Below are positions 1-7,770 of a DNA stretch of 64,000 nucleotides, piece after piece; the first letter of the stretch is position 1, and each line of letters starts with the position of its first letter. Position numbers and translations under genes: made by a program. The notes beneath the pieces are model-generated. The model saw nothing but the letters and a program-made list of their open reading frames with translations. It searched no databases and was not told where the DNA came from. Source of the stretch: Accumulibacter sp. (GTDB taxonomy: Bacteria; Pseudomonadota; Gammaproteobacteria; Burkholderiales; Rhodocyclaceae); NCBI RefSeq assembly GCF_029255285.1, contig NZ_JAPUVI010000002.1, positions 1 through 64,000 on the forward strand. The letters are read 5' to 3'.

Positions 1-2
1 CT

Positions 3-98
3 CGATCAGGAGGGGCAAGCAAGTTGTTTCGGGAATCCCAGGCGGCGCGCCCGGCGACCGGCATCGGCAGGGTGATTTCGGCTTTCGCAGGCCGCTGA
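3..98 (+). CDS. Possible C-terminal end of an upstream gene (partial)
   Basis: A reading frame is open from the window edge to a TGA at 96-98, one base before the ATG of the next gene. It would encode about 31 residues ending in VISAFAGR. Third codon positions are mostly G or C, as in the real genes nearby, and the tight spacing fits an upstream operon member. A second frame is also open to a TGA at 101-103, so the choice is not secure. No family can be recognised from so short a piece. Confidence 0.3.
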   Translation, partial: RSGGASKLFRESQAARPATGIGRVISAFAGR

Positions 99-99
99 G

Positions 100-1353
100 A
101 TGACTTCGCTCTCCCTGCTCCTCTGGATCGTCTCGGCGATCGTGCTGCAAGTGGCGATTTTTCTGGCGATCGGCTTCTGGCACCATTGGCGGAACTACCA
201 GTCCTTGCGCGGTTCGCTCGCCGCCGACCTGGCGGGCCCAGCCGCGCCGCCGGAACCGAACGACGTCGGAGCCGCCGCCTGGACGGGCTACCGGACGTTC
301 AGGGTGGACCGCAAGGTCGTCGAGGATGCCGCGCAGTCGGTCTGCTCGTTCTACCTCGTGCCCGAGGATGGGGAGGCGCTGCCGCCTTTTCTGCCCGGAC
401 AGTTTCTGACCTTTCGCCTCGAACTGCCGAAGGTGAGCGGCGACAGCGAACAGGTCGTGCGCTGCTACTCGCTTTCCGATGCGCCACGGCCGGAGGCCTA
501 CCGGGTGTCGATCAAGCGGCTGCCGCTCGGACGTTCGTCGAATTTCTTCCACGATCAGGTGCGGGTCGGCAGCCGGCTGCAGGTGCGCGCACCGGCCGGG
601 CACTTTTATCTGGATCGCAGCGACTCGCCGGTGGTCCTGATCGGCGGCGGGATCGGCATCACGCCGCTGTTGAGCATGCTCAACTGGTGCCTGGCGGAAC
701 AGCCGGGGCGCGAGATCTGGCTCTTCTACGGCTTGCGCCACGGCTGCGAACTGGTGATGGGGGCCGCCTTGAAGGAACTCGCGGCCGCCCACCCGAACTT
801 TCATCTGCACCTCTGCTACAGCGATCCGGAGCCGGCGGATCAGTTGCCGCACGAGTCTTCGCACCGAGGTCGCATCGACCTCAGCCTGCTGCGCCTGACC
901 TTGCCGCTCAAACCCTATCACTTCTACATTTGTGGTCCGGCGTCGCTGATGGAGAGCCTGGTGCCGGCACTCGAGGAATGGGGTGTGCCCGATTCGCGCA
1001 TCCATTTCGAGGCTTTCGGTCCGGCGTCGGTCAAGCCGCGGCCAGCCGCGGCAGGCCTTGGCGCCGTCCCGGCGCCACGCCGCGCGGTCGAAGCGGCCGA
1101 CATCGTCGTCACTTTTGCCCGCTCGGGGCGGCAGTTTGCGTGGCGACCCGGCGCCGGCAGCCTGCTCGAGTTCGCCGAGACGAACGGCGTCGCGGTCGAT
1201 TCCGGTTGCCGGGCCGGCGGCTGCGGCACCTGTCAGACGACGATCCGCGCGGGCGAGGTGGTCTACCGTCAGACGCCCGATTACGATCCCGACCCGGGCA
1301 GTTGCCTGCTCTGCGTGTGCGAGCCCAAGACCAGCGTTACCCTGGAGGTGTGA
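100..1353 (+). CDS. Membrane-anchored flavin/NAD(P) oxidoreductase with C-terminal 2Fe-2S ferredoxin domain
   Basis: This 417-residue protein has one N-terminal membrane segment (about residues 5-27), then a ferredoxin-NADP-reductase-like FAD domain with RCYSLS at 121-126, and a nucleotide-binding domain with GGGIGITPL at 182-190. At the C-terminus is a plant-type 2Fe-2S domain with Cys370, Cys375, Cys378 and the CLLC pair near 402-405. The family moves electrons between NAD(P)H, FAD and an iron-sulfur cluster, as in phenol hydroxylase or Nqr-type reductases. The anchor should hold the redox domains on the cytoplasmic face. It lies 3 bases before a heme-b-like membrane protein and is followed by an octaheme cytochrome, so an electron-transfer role across the membrane is inferred. 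The direction of flow and the donor are unknown. Confidence 0.85.
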   Translation: MTSLSLLLWIVSAIVLQVAIFLAIGFWHHWRNYQSLRGSLAADLAGPAAPPEPNDVGAAAWTGYRTFRVDRKVVEDAAQSVCSFYLVPEDGEALPPFLPGQFLTFRLELPKVSGDSEQVVRCYSLSDAPRPEAYRVSIKRLPLGRSSNFFHDQVRVGSRLQVRAPAGHFYLDRSDSPVVLIGGGIGITPLLSMLNWCLAEQPGREIWLFYGLRHGCELVMGAALKELAAAHPNFHLHLCYSDPEPADQLPHESSHRGRIDLSLLRLTLPLKPYHFYICGPASLMESLVPALEEWGVPDSRIHFEAFGPASVKPRPAAAGLGAVPAPRRAVEAADIVVTFARSGRQFAWRPGAGSLLEFAETNGVAVDSGCRAGGCGTCQTTIRAGEVVYRQTPDYDPDPGSCLLCVCEPKTSVTLEV

Positions 1354-1356
1354 ACG

Positions 1357-1932
1357 ATGAGTTCGCTCTGGCGCCAGCATGTCCTGCCCTTCACCTTTCT
1401 GCTCGGCCTGCTGGCCGCGGCGACGCTGACCGGCGATTACCTGCTGCATCGCCTGAATCTGGTCTGGGTCGGCCGCTATCTGGGAATTCCGGGAACGATC
1501 CTGATCATCGGTTCGCTGGTCTACTCCTTGCGCAAGCGCAAGTACATTCGGGCGGGCAACCCGAAATCGCTGCTCAATCTGCATGAGGTCAGCGCCTGGC
1601 TCGGCTCGCTGATGGTGCTGCTGCACGCCGGCATCCATTTCGACGCCATCCTGCCCTGGCTGGCGACGGTGGCCATGGGCGTCAACGTCATCAGCGGCAT
1701 GGTCGGCAAATTGTTGCTGGAGCGCGCGCGCCAACATGTGCAGGGGCGGCGCGAGCGCTTTCAGCTACGCGGTCTTTCGCGGCCGGAAGCCGAGCAGGCG
1801 GTTTTCTGGGACGCCGTGACGCTCGATGCGATGAGCCAGTGGCGCAAGGTGCATATTCCAATCTTCGTCGTTTTCGCGGTCCTTTCGATCGGCCACATCG
1901 TGAGCATCTTTCTCTTTTGGGGCTGGCTATGA
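1357..1932 (+). CDS. Heme-b-type (ferric-reductase-like) membrane protein
   Basis: A 191-residue protein with about four or five hydrophobic helices (roughly 10-29, 42-58, 78-98, 100-120 and 167-189). Histidines 76, 90, 94, 166 and 180 lie in or at the ends of helices, a spacing that suits b-heme ligation. I infer a membrane b cytochrome related to ferric-reductase-like or cytochrome b561-like proteins; no single signature settles the family. It starts 3 bases after the flavin reductase stop and its own TGA overlaps the ATG of the multiheme cytochrome (ATGA). The three are therefore very likely one transcript, with this protein as the transmembrane link between the cytoplasmic flavin/iron-sulfur protein and the periplasmic c hemes. 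Confidence 0.7.
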   Translation: MSSLWRQHVLPFTFLLGLLAAATLTGDYLLHRLNLVWVGRYLGIPGTILIIGSLVYSLRKRKYIRAGNPKSLLNLHEVSAWLGSLMVLLHAGIHFDAILPWLATVAMGVNVISGMVGKLLLERARQHVQGRRERFQLRGLSRPEAEQAVFWDAVTLDAMSQWRKVHIPIFVVFAVLSIGHIVSIFLFWGWL

Positions 1933-2696
1933 GCCGCTTCGTGAAGATCGTGCTGGCCGGCAATCTGATCGTTCTCGCGATTCTGGCCTTCGTCTATCCG
2001 CACCTGATGCTGGCACCCGGCAAGCTGATCCCCGGCCACCGGCAACTGGACGCCGACTGCTTTGCCTGCCACGCCGCGCTCAGGGGTGCCGACTCCGAGC
2101 GCTGCATCGGATGCCACAAGCCGGCCGATATCGGTCGTCTGACGACCCTCGGGCGGCCGCTCGCCAAACCGCTGACCACCACTCCCTTCCACCAGCAACT
2201 CGTCAGCGAGGACTGCGTCGCCTGTCACAGCGACCATGCCGGAGTGAAGCGCTTCCGATCTTCCGGGCGCTTCGACCATGCTTTGCTCAAGAAAGAGACG
2301 CTCGGCCAGTGCCAGGCTTGCCACAAAGCGCCCGGCGATGCGCTACACCAGCAGATCAGCGGTAACTGCCAGCAATGCCACAGCCAGGACAAATGGGTGC
2401 CGGCAAGCTTCGATCACGGCAAGTACTTCGTCCTCGACCGCGACCACAACACGCGCTGCGTGACCTGCCATACGAACAACGATTACCGCCGTTATACCTG
2501 CTACGGTTGCCACGAACACACACCGGCGAAGATCCGTCGCGAGCACATCGAGGAAGGCATCCGTAACTTCGAGCAGTGTGTCGAGTGCCACCGTAGCGCC
2601 GACAAGCACCAGATCAAGGGAGGTGACGGCGAACGGGGAGACAAGCGGCGCGACCAGCGTAAGGGAAAGCACGGTCGCCAAGCGGACGACGATTGA
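1929..2696 (+). CDS. Octaheme c-type cytochrome, membrane-anchored
   Basis: The chosen ATG overlaps the upstream stop by 4 bases and gives 255 residues. The start is followed by a hydrophobic stretch (about 6-24) that acts as signal anchor. Eight CXXCH heme-attachment motifs follow at residues 44, 59, 96, 128, 147, 177, 191 and 217, so the mature protein should carry eight c hemes in the periplasm. Many further histidines can serve as distal ligands. The C-terminal 30 residues are a charged tail rich in Lys, Arg, Asp and Gly. The spacing pattern is typical of class III/tetraheme-like multiheme proteins. With its two neighbours it looks like an electron outlet from, or inlet to, the inner membrane. 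The terminal partner is not in the window. Confidence 0.9.
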   Translation: MSRFVKIVLAGNLIVLAILAFVYPHLMLAPGKLIPGHRQLDADCFACHAALRGADSERCIGCHKPADIGRLTTLGRPLAKPLTTTPFHQQLVSEDCVACHSDHAGVKRFRSSGRFDHALLKKETLGQCQACHKAPGDALHQQISGNCQQCHSQDKWVPASFDHGKYFVLDRDHNTRCVTCHTNNDYRRYTCYGCHEHTPAKIRREHIEEGIRNFEQCVECHRSADKHQIKGGDGERGDKRRDQRKGKHGRQADDD

Positions 2697-2750
2697 AGCG
2701 CCGCGGCGAGGTGGCCTCGGGTGCCTGCCCGGGGGCTTCCGATGGCCATC

Positions 2751-2780
2751 CCGTCCGCATTCGACCCGTCCGCATTCGAC
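2751..2780 (+). repeat. Perfect tandem duplication of a 15-bp unit
   Basis: The unit CCGTCCGCATTCGAC occurs twice head to tail (2751-2765 and 2766-2780) just upstream of the putative promoter of the binding-protein gene. It could be a replication-slippage duplication or a doubled regulator site. Nothing in the sequence decides between these. Confidence 0.85.
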
Positions 2781-2781
2781 C

Positions 2782-2810
2782 TTGCGTGGGAAGCGGTTTT
2801 TGTATATAAG
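2782..2810 (+). promoter_or_regulatory. Candidate sigma-70 promoter for the binding-protein gene
   Basis: TTGCGT at 2782-2787 and TATAAG at 2805-2810 are separated by 17 bp, in an A/T-rich island within GC-rich DNA. The downstream ATG is at 2855, after a good AAAGGGA ribosome-binding site. Seen by eye only. Confidence 0.45.
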
Positions 2811-2854
2811 AAGAAGGTGATTGTTTTTTCCTTTCGCCTGAAAGGGACCTTCGA

Positions 2855-4564
2855 ATGCGCAAGCGTCTGCTGGCGGCCGCCCTTCTGGCGGCCTTGCTGT
2901 TTGGCTGCGGCGAATCCCAGCCGCCCGAACGAGTCCGGGTGAAGGAACCTGAAAAGGCCGTCCGGGCCGAAGCAGCGACATCGGAGGTGAAGGCCCCGGC
3001 TCGGCAGTCGGCCAGCATCATGCGGGCGTTTTACGATTGGCCGGCATGGATAGACCCGGCGGTCGGGAACTCTCTGTCCAGTTCGGTGGCCCTGGTGAAC
3101 ATCTACGATTCCCTGGTCTTTCCAAATGCTGCCGGCGGCGTCGATCCCTGGTTGGCCGAATCGTGGACGACCTCTCCCAACGGCTTGAGGTGGACCTTCA
3201 AGCTGCGCAAGGACGTTCGCTTCCATTCCGGCAATCCGCTGGGCGCCGGCGATGTGGTCTACAGCCTGAACCGCATCAAGGCGATCAAGAAGGGTTTTTC
3301 GCCGCTGTATGCCAATGTGGTCAGCGCCCGGGCGGTCGACGAATCGACCGTCGAGTTCCTGCTGGAGAAACCCTCCGCCCTGTTCCTGCCCAGCCTGATC
3401 CGGCTCTACATCCTCGACGAGAAGTTGGTGAAACAACACGCCGCGTCGGTCGGCGACTTCGGGGCGCAAGGGGACTACGGCCTGAACTGGCTGAAGACCC
3501 ACTCGGCGGGCTCCGGTCCCTATCGGGTGCAGGAGATGGCGGCCGACGAATACATTCTGCTCGAGAAGAACGCCGGCTGGTGGGGGAAATTCGTTCCTGA
3601 CGCTCCCAGCCTGTTCCGCATGATGGCGGTTCCGACGCCGCCCGAGATCGCCGGCCGGATGCTGGTCAACGGGCAGACCGAGTTTGGCCATCACCTCGAA
3701 AACCGGGAATACCTCGAGGCCCAATCCAAGACGAAGGGAATTCAGATCGGCCTGATGCCGACCCTGAAGTCCTTGTATTTTGCGGTTCACAACCGCCTTG
3801 CGCCGACCGACGACATTTTCCTCCGCAAGGCGATGGCTTACGCCATCGATTACGACGCGTTGCTGGCATTGACCTGGCCCGGCATCAAGCAGGCGCACGG
3901 TCCGGTCCCCAGCAATCTGGCCGGACACGACCCGGACGTGTTCACCTATCGACGGGACATGGCGAAGGCCCGGGAAGCCCTGGCCAAAAGCAAGTACGCC
4001 AAGGACCTGGACAGCCATCCGATCGATATCTATTGGGTCGCCGAAGCCGCTTTCGAGGAGAGGTTCGCCATGGTCTTCAAGGCCAACATGGCCGAACTCG
4101 GGATCACCGTGCGACCGGTCAAGGTCAGCTGGAAAGAGGCCATCAAGGCGACGGCCAACATGAACACCAGTCCGCACATTCTGATCGTCTATGTCGGCGC
4201 CGACATCCCGGAAGCCGGACAGATGCTCTACCAAAGGTACCATTCCAAGACGACCGGAAGCTGGATGCAGAACGAGTGGTTGCTCGACCCCAAACTCGAC
4301 AAGGAAATCGAGGACGCGCTGACGACGACCGACACCGCAAAGCGCTTCAAGAAATACGTCGCCCTGCAGCGGGAGATCGCGGAGCGCACGCCGTCGTTCT
4401 TCATCTATGATCTCGTCCATCCGATGCCTTATCGCGCGGACTACGTCGACTGGCCGATCGTGCGCGGCGAAATGAGTCCCGTGACCGGATATTTTCATTA
4501 CGCCGCACGGATCGGCATCAAGCAGAAGCCCGAGCCCGAGGGGAACAGTCAAGCGGCGAAGTGA
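2855..4564 (+). CDS. Family 5 extracellular solute-binding lipoprotein (oligopeptide-type)
   Basis: This 569-residue protein begins with a lipoprotein signal peptide (LLFGC lipobox, Cys18) and has the layout of ABC-transporter family 5 binding proteins: a segment around '[20 protein letters not shown]' and later 'DVRFHSG', the classic signature for DppA/OppA/YejA-like proteins. They bind peptides or other small solutes in the periplasm. No permease or ATPase genes follow. Instead the stop codon overlaps a possible GTG start of a membrane histidine kinase, so a sensing role with that kinase is a reasonable inference. The ligand cannot be told from sequence. The ATG at 2855 has a good AAAGGGA site upstream. 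Confidence 0.85.
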   Translation: MRKRLLAAALLAALLFGCGESQPPERVRVKEPEKAVRAEAATSEVKAPARQSASIMRAFYDWPAWIDPAVGNSLSSSVALVNIYDSLVFPNAAGGVDPWLAESWTTSPNGLRWTFKLRKDVRFHSGNPLGAGDVVYSLNRIKAIKKGFSPLYANVVSARAVDESTVEFLLEKPSALFLPSLIRLYILDEKLVKQHAASVGDFGAQGDYGLNWLKTHSAGSGPYRVQEMAADEYILLEKNAGWWGKFVPDAPSLFRMMAVPTPPEIAGRMLVNGQTEFGHHLENREYLEAQSKTKGIQIGLMPTLKSLYFAVHNRLAPTDDIFLRKAMAYAIDYDALLALTWPGIKQAHGPVPSNLAGHDPDVFTYRRDMAKAREALAKSKYAKDLDSHPIDIYWVAEAAFEERFAMVFKANMAELGITVRPVKVSWKEAIKATANMNTSPHILIVYVGADIPEAGQMLYQRYHSKTTGSWMQNEWLLDPKLDKEIEDALTTTDTAKRFKKYVALQREIAERTPSFFIYDLVHPMPYRADYVDWPIVRGEMSPVTGYFHYAARIGIKQKPEPEGNSQAAK

Positions 4565-4623
4565 GATTCGGTCAGGGAACGGCATTGGGAGCCATCGATA
4601 GACTCCGGCCTGCCATCCACAGC

Positions 4624-7449
4624 ATGAAATCCGGCTTCGGTTTTCGTACGCGACAGTTGCGTTCGAAGCTCACGCTCTTGCTGCTGACCATGTCCCTGCT
4701 GCCTTTGATCGCCGCCGGATCGCTCTCCTTCTACCAGGCGCACAACTTCCTGCGCAAAGACGCTTTCAGTCGGCTGGAAGCGATCCGCAAGATGAAGGCC
4801 CAGCTTACCGAAAGTCGTTTTCGCAACATCGCGAGCGACATTCAGCTGCTGTCGGCCCAATCCCTGGTGGTCTACGCTACCCAGACCTTGCAGACCGCGG
4901 TCAAGAGCCAGGGCCTGAGTCGAATACGGGAACTGGGCTACCTGGGTCACCGCGAGCTGGTCATTTCGCAGAACTACACGCATTACGATTTCCTGCATCT
5001 GGAGCGCCATGCATTTTTTGCCGAGACCGCGCGCGCCAAGGGCTACGACGATATCCTGCTCGTCAATGAAGACGGCGACGTCATTTACAGCTACGCCAAG
5101 CAGGACGATTTTGCCAGCAACCTGCTGCGTGGCGCCTATGGCGACTCGGCGGCGGCGCAGCTCTTCCGCGAGTTGCAGGGCGCCGCCAACCCGGCCGAGA
5201 TCAGAATGACCGACTACTCCAGGTATCCGCCGGCCGGCAACACGACGGTCAATTTCATCGGTGCCCGGATTTTCAGCAATGGCCAGCCGGTCGGTGCCCT
5301 GATCGTCCGTTTACCGCTGGCGACGGTCAACGAGCTGATGCAGGATGCCACCGGTCTGGGTACCACTGGCGAGACCTACCTCGTGGGTCCGGACAAGCGT
5401 ATGCGCTCGGATTCGCTCTTCAGCAGCGAGCCGACCAGCTTGGTGAAGACGGTGGACACGCCCACCGTCAATCTGGCGTTGCGGGGTGAAGCCGGCGTCG
5501 AGCGCATCGCAGGCTACTGGGAGCACGAGGTTCTCAGCGCCTATCAGCCGCTGCACATCCTGGGGATCAACTGGGTTCTGATTTCCGAAATGGCCGAATC
5601 CGAGGCGTTGGAAAACGCCAGACGTCTGGGCAATCTGTTTCTCATGGTCATTCTGGCGGTGATTGCCATCACGACCGTGATCGGTTTCCGGGCGGCGAGA
5701 AGCGTCGCCCGGCCGGTGGCGGAATTGAGCCGGGTGGCGACCGGAATCGCCAAAGGCGAGGTCGATCAGCGGATCAGTGTCAGGTCCAAGGACGAGGTCG
5801 GCGTGTTGGCCGACGCTTTCCGGGAAATGATCGTCTACCTGCAAAACATGGCGGATGTGGCCAACAAGCTCGCCGCCGGCAATCTCTCGAGCGAAGTCAC
5901 CATTCAAGCGCAATCTCCGCGCGATACGCTGGGCGTCGCGTTCGCGCAGATGATCGTGGACTTGCGGCGACTGGTCAACGAACTGGGAGCCGCCAAGGAG
6001 CAGGCGGAAGGAGCCAACCGCGCGAAGAGCGTTTTCCTGGCCAACATGAGCCATGAATTGCGCACTCCCCTGAACAGCATTCTCGGGTTTTCCGAACTGA
6101 TGCAGCGCGAGGCGGCCTTGCATGAGCAGCCGCTGACCCTCGCGCAGCAGGAGAACCTGGCCATCATCCATCACAGCGGCAAGTCTCTCTTGACCCTGAT
6201 CGACGACATCCTGGAATTGTCGAAGATCGAGGCGGGCAAGGTGACGCTCAACGAGACCGCTTTCGACCTCCGGCAGTTGCTCGCCGAAGTCGAAGATCTG
6301 TTCCGCTTGCGGGCGCTCGACAAAGCGTTGAGCCTCGAGTTCGCCTGGTCGGAGGGTGTGCCGCAGTGTATCCGCAGCGATCGCGTCAGGGTGCGCCAGG
6401 TCATCGTCAACCTGGTTGGCAACGCCATCAAGTTCACCACCAAGGGACGCGTCAAGCTGACGGTCGCCGCCACGCGGGATGATCGTTCGCCGCCGCTGGT
6501 TCTCACCGTTCGGGTCGAAGATACCGGTCCGGGCATCGCTCCCAATGAAATCGGCCTGCTGTTTCAGCCGTTTTCGCAAACCGTGACGGGCGTCGCCTCG
6601 CAGGAGGGAACCGGTCTCGGCCTGGCGATCAGCCAGCAGAATGCCAGGATGCTGGGCGGAGAAATCCGTGTGCACAGCGTCGTCGCGCAAGGCAGTGTGT
6701 TCAGCTTCGAGTTCAGGGCCGTCGAGGATGTCCCCGAGGCCGCCGCGGCGGACTTGCCGGAACGACGGGTCGTCGGCCTGGCTCCCGGCCAGGAACAGTT
6801 GCGCATGGTGGTGGCCGACGACAACCTCAACAACCGTCGCTTGTTGGTGCGTCAGCTCAGTTCGCTGGGGATGGAGACCAAGCAGGCCTGCCACGGTGGC
6901 GAGGTGATGGAACTGTGGGAACAATGGCAACCGCACTTGATCTGGATGGATGTCCGCATGCCGGTGTTGGATGGCCTCGAAGCGACGCGCCGGATCAAGG
7001 CGTCGGAGCAGGGGAAAAACACGATCGTCATCGCGCTGACGGCGGGGGCTTACGCGGAAGACAGGGAGGCGGCCCTGGCCGCGGGATGCGATGGTTTTCT
7101 GAGCAAACCGGTCCACAGCGAAGAGTTGTTCGCCACCATCGGGCGCTTCCTGAACGTCCACTATGTTTATGCCGACTCGGCGAGCGAAGGCGAAGGCGCC
7201 GCCGGGCAAGCCTGCGAACTATCGGCGGATGCCCTTGCCCGGCTCGACCCGTCGCTACTCGGGCGCCTCGAAAGAGCGGCTGCGCGAGCCGACATGAAAG
7301 GGGTCGATGAACTGATCGCCGAGATCAGACGGTACGAACCGGCCGTTGCCGAAGTTCTGGCCAGCCTGGCAAGAGATTTCGAATACCCGGCAATCATTTC
7401 CCTGATTCGCCAGCCCTCGGTCTCTTCGACCACGGACAGCAGCGGCTAG
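4624..7449 (+). CDS. Hybrid sensor histidine kinase with periplasmic sensor, HAMP and receiver domain
   Basis: About 941 residues from the ATG at 4624. A GTG at 4561, overlapping the previous stop as GTGA, would add 21 residues; neither start has a good ribosome-binding site. Order of domains: first membrane helix (about 12-35), a large periplasmic Cache-like sensor region, second helix (near residues 335-355), HAMP, histidine kinase core with [11 protein letters not shown] (His477 as phosphoacceptor), ATPase motifs [15 protein letters not shown] and GTGLGLAIS, then a receiver domain with phosphoacceptor Asp776 (IWMDVRMP). A roughly 90-residue C-terminal tail resembles the tail of the next kinase. 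It sits directly after an orphan solute-binding lipoprotein, which could present the signal. The output regulator is not adjacent. Confidence 0.85.
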   Translation: MKSGFGFRTRQLRSKLTLLLLTMSLLPLIAAGSLSFYQAHNFLRKDAFSRLEAIRKMKAQLTESRFRNIASDIQLLSAQSLVVYATQTLQTAVKSQGLSRIRELGYLGHRELVISQNYTHYDFLHLERHAFFAETARAKGYDDILLVNEDGDVIYSYAKQDDFASNLLRGAYGDSAAAQLFRELQGAANPAEIRMTDYSRYPPAGNTTVNFIGARIFSNGQPVGALIVRLPLATVNELMQDATGLGTTGETYLVGPDKRMRSDSLFSSEPTSLVKTVDTPTVNLALRGEAGVERIAGYWEHEVLSAYQPLHILGINWVLISEMAESEALENARRLGNLFLMVILAVIAITTVIGFRAARSVARPVAELSRVATGIAKGEVDQRISVRSKDEVGVLADAFREMIVYLQNMADVANKLAAGNLSSEVTIQAQSPRDTLGVAFAQMIVDLRRLVNELGAAKEQAEGANRAKSVFLANMSHELRTPLNSILGFSELMQREAALHEQPLTLAQQENLAIIHHSGKSLLTLIDDILELSKIEAGKVTLNETAFDLRQLLAEVEDLFRLRALDKALSLEFAWSEGVPQCIRSDRVRVRQVIVNLVGNAIKFTTKGRVKLTVAATRDDRSPPLVLTVRVEDTGPGIAPNEIGLLFQPFSQTVTGVASQEGTGLGLAISQQNARMLGGEIRVHSVVAQGSVFSFEFRAVEDVPEAAAADLPERRVVGLAPGQEQLRMVVADDNLNNRRLLVRQLSSLGMETKQACHGGEVMELWEQWQPHLIWMDVRMPVLDGLEATRRIKASEQGKNTIVIALTAGAYAEDREAALAAGCDGFLSKPVHSEELFATIGRFLNVHYVYADSASEGEGAAGQACELSADALARLDPSLLGRLERAAARADMKGVDELIAEIRRYEPAVAEVLASLARDFEYPAIISLIRQPSVSSTTDSSG

Positions 7450-7770
7450 GAAAGGCGCGACGCTCGAACTTGTGGACCGTGTTGACGGCGCCTGATGACG
7501 GCACGTATCCTTCCGCCGGTAGCGTTGGCATCGCCGCCCGTGCGCCATCGGCGACGGGCAGGCCGCCGAGCCGGTATGAAAAGCGGCGGCGGCTCAAACT
7601 GATCCGGACGGAGACGGAATGCCATGACTGGAAGAAATGGACGTGATCTGGCGGTACTCGCCCACAGGTGCTAAGCAAACCTCGACTCCGGTACCCAGCG
7701 CAAGCGTGCGCGCGGCGCCGCGCGCCACCGGTGCTCGGCTTCCGGTGCCGGGTCGGACCAGGGTGATGAG
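7450..7770. other. 321-bp intergenic stretch between the two hybrid kinases
   Basis: No convincing gene, RNA or terminator. A minus-strand frame is open across it but has no ribosome-binding site, no family resemblance, and runs into both flanking genes. The fragment GCAAACC near 7673 recalled a c-di-GMP riboswitch but the rest of that motif is missing. The end of the stretch holds the AGGGTG ribosome-binding site of the second kinase. Confidence 0.6.

Noticed and set aside
2501-4585. A 694-codon minus-strand open frame opposite the binding-protein gene
   Set aside because: It mirrors the third-position GC pattern of the plus-strand gene, has no family resemblance and crosses the end of the cytochrome gene; a GC-rich shadow.
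7660-7700. Possible c-di-GMP riboswitch, from GCAAACC and nearby GGTACC-like bases
   Set aside because: The other conserved block (GCAAAGCC-type) and paired stems of the motif are missing.
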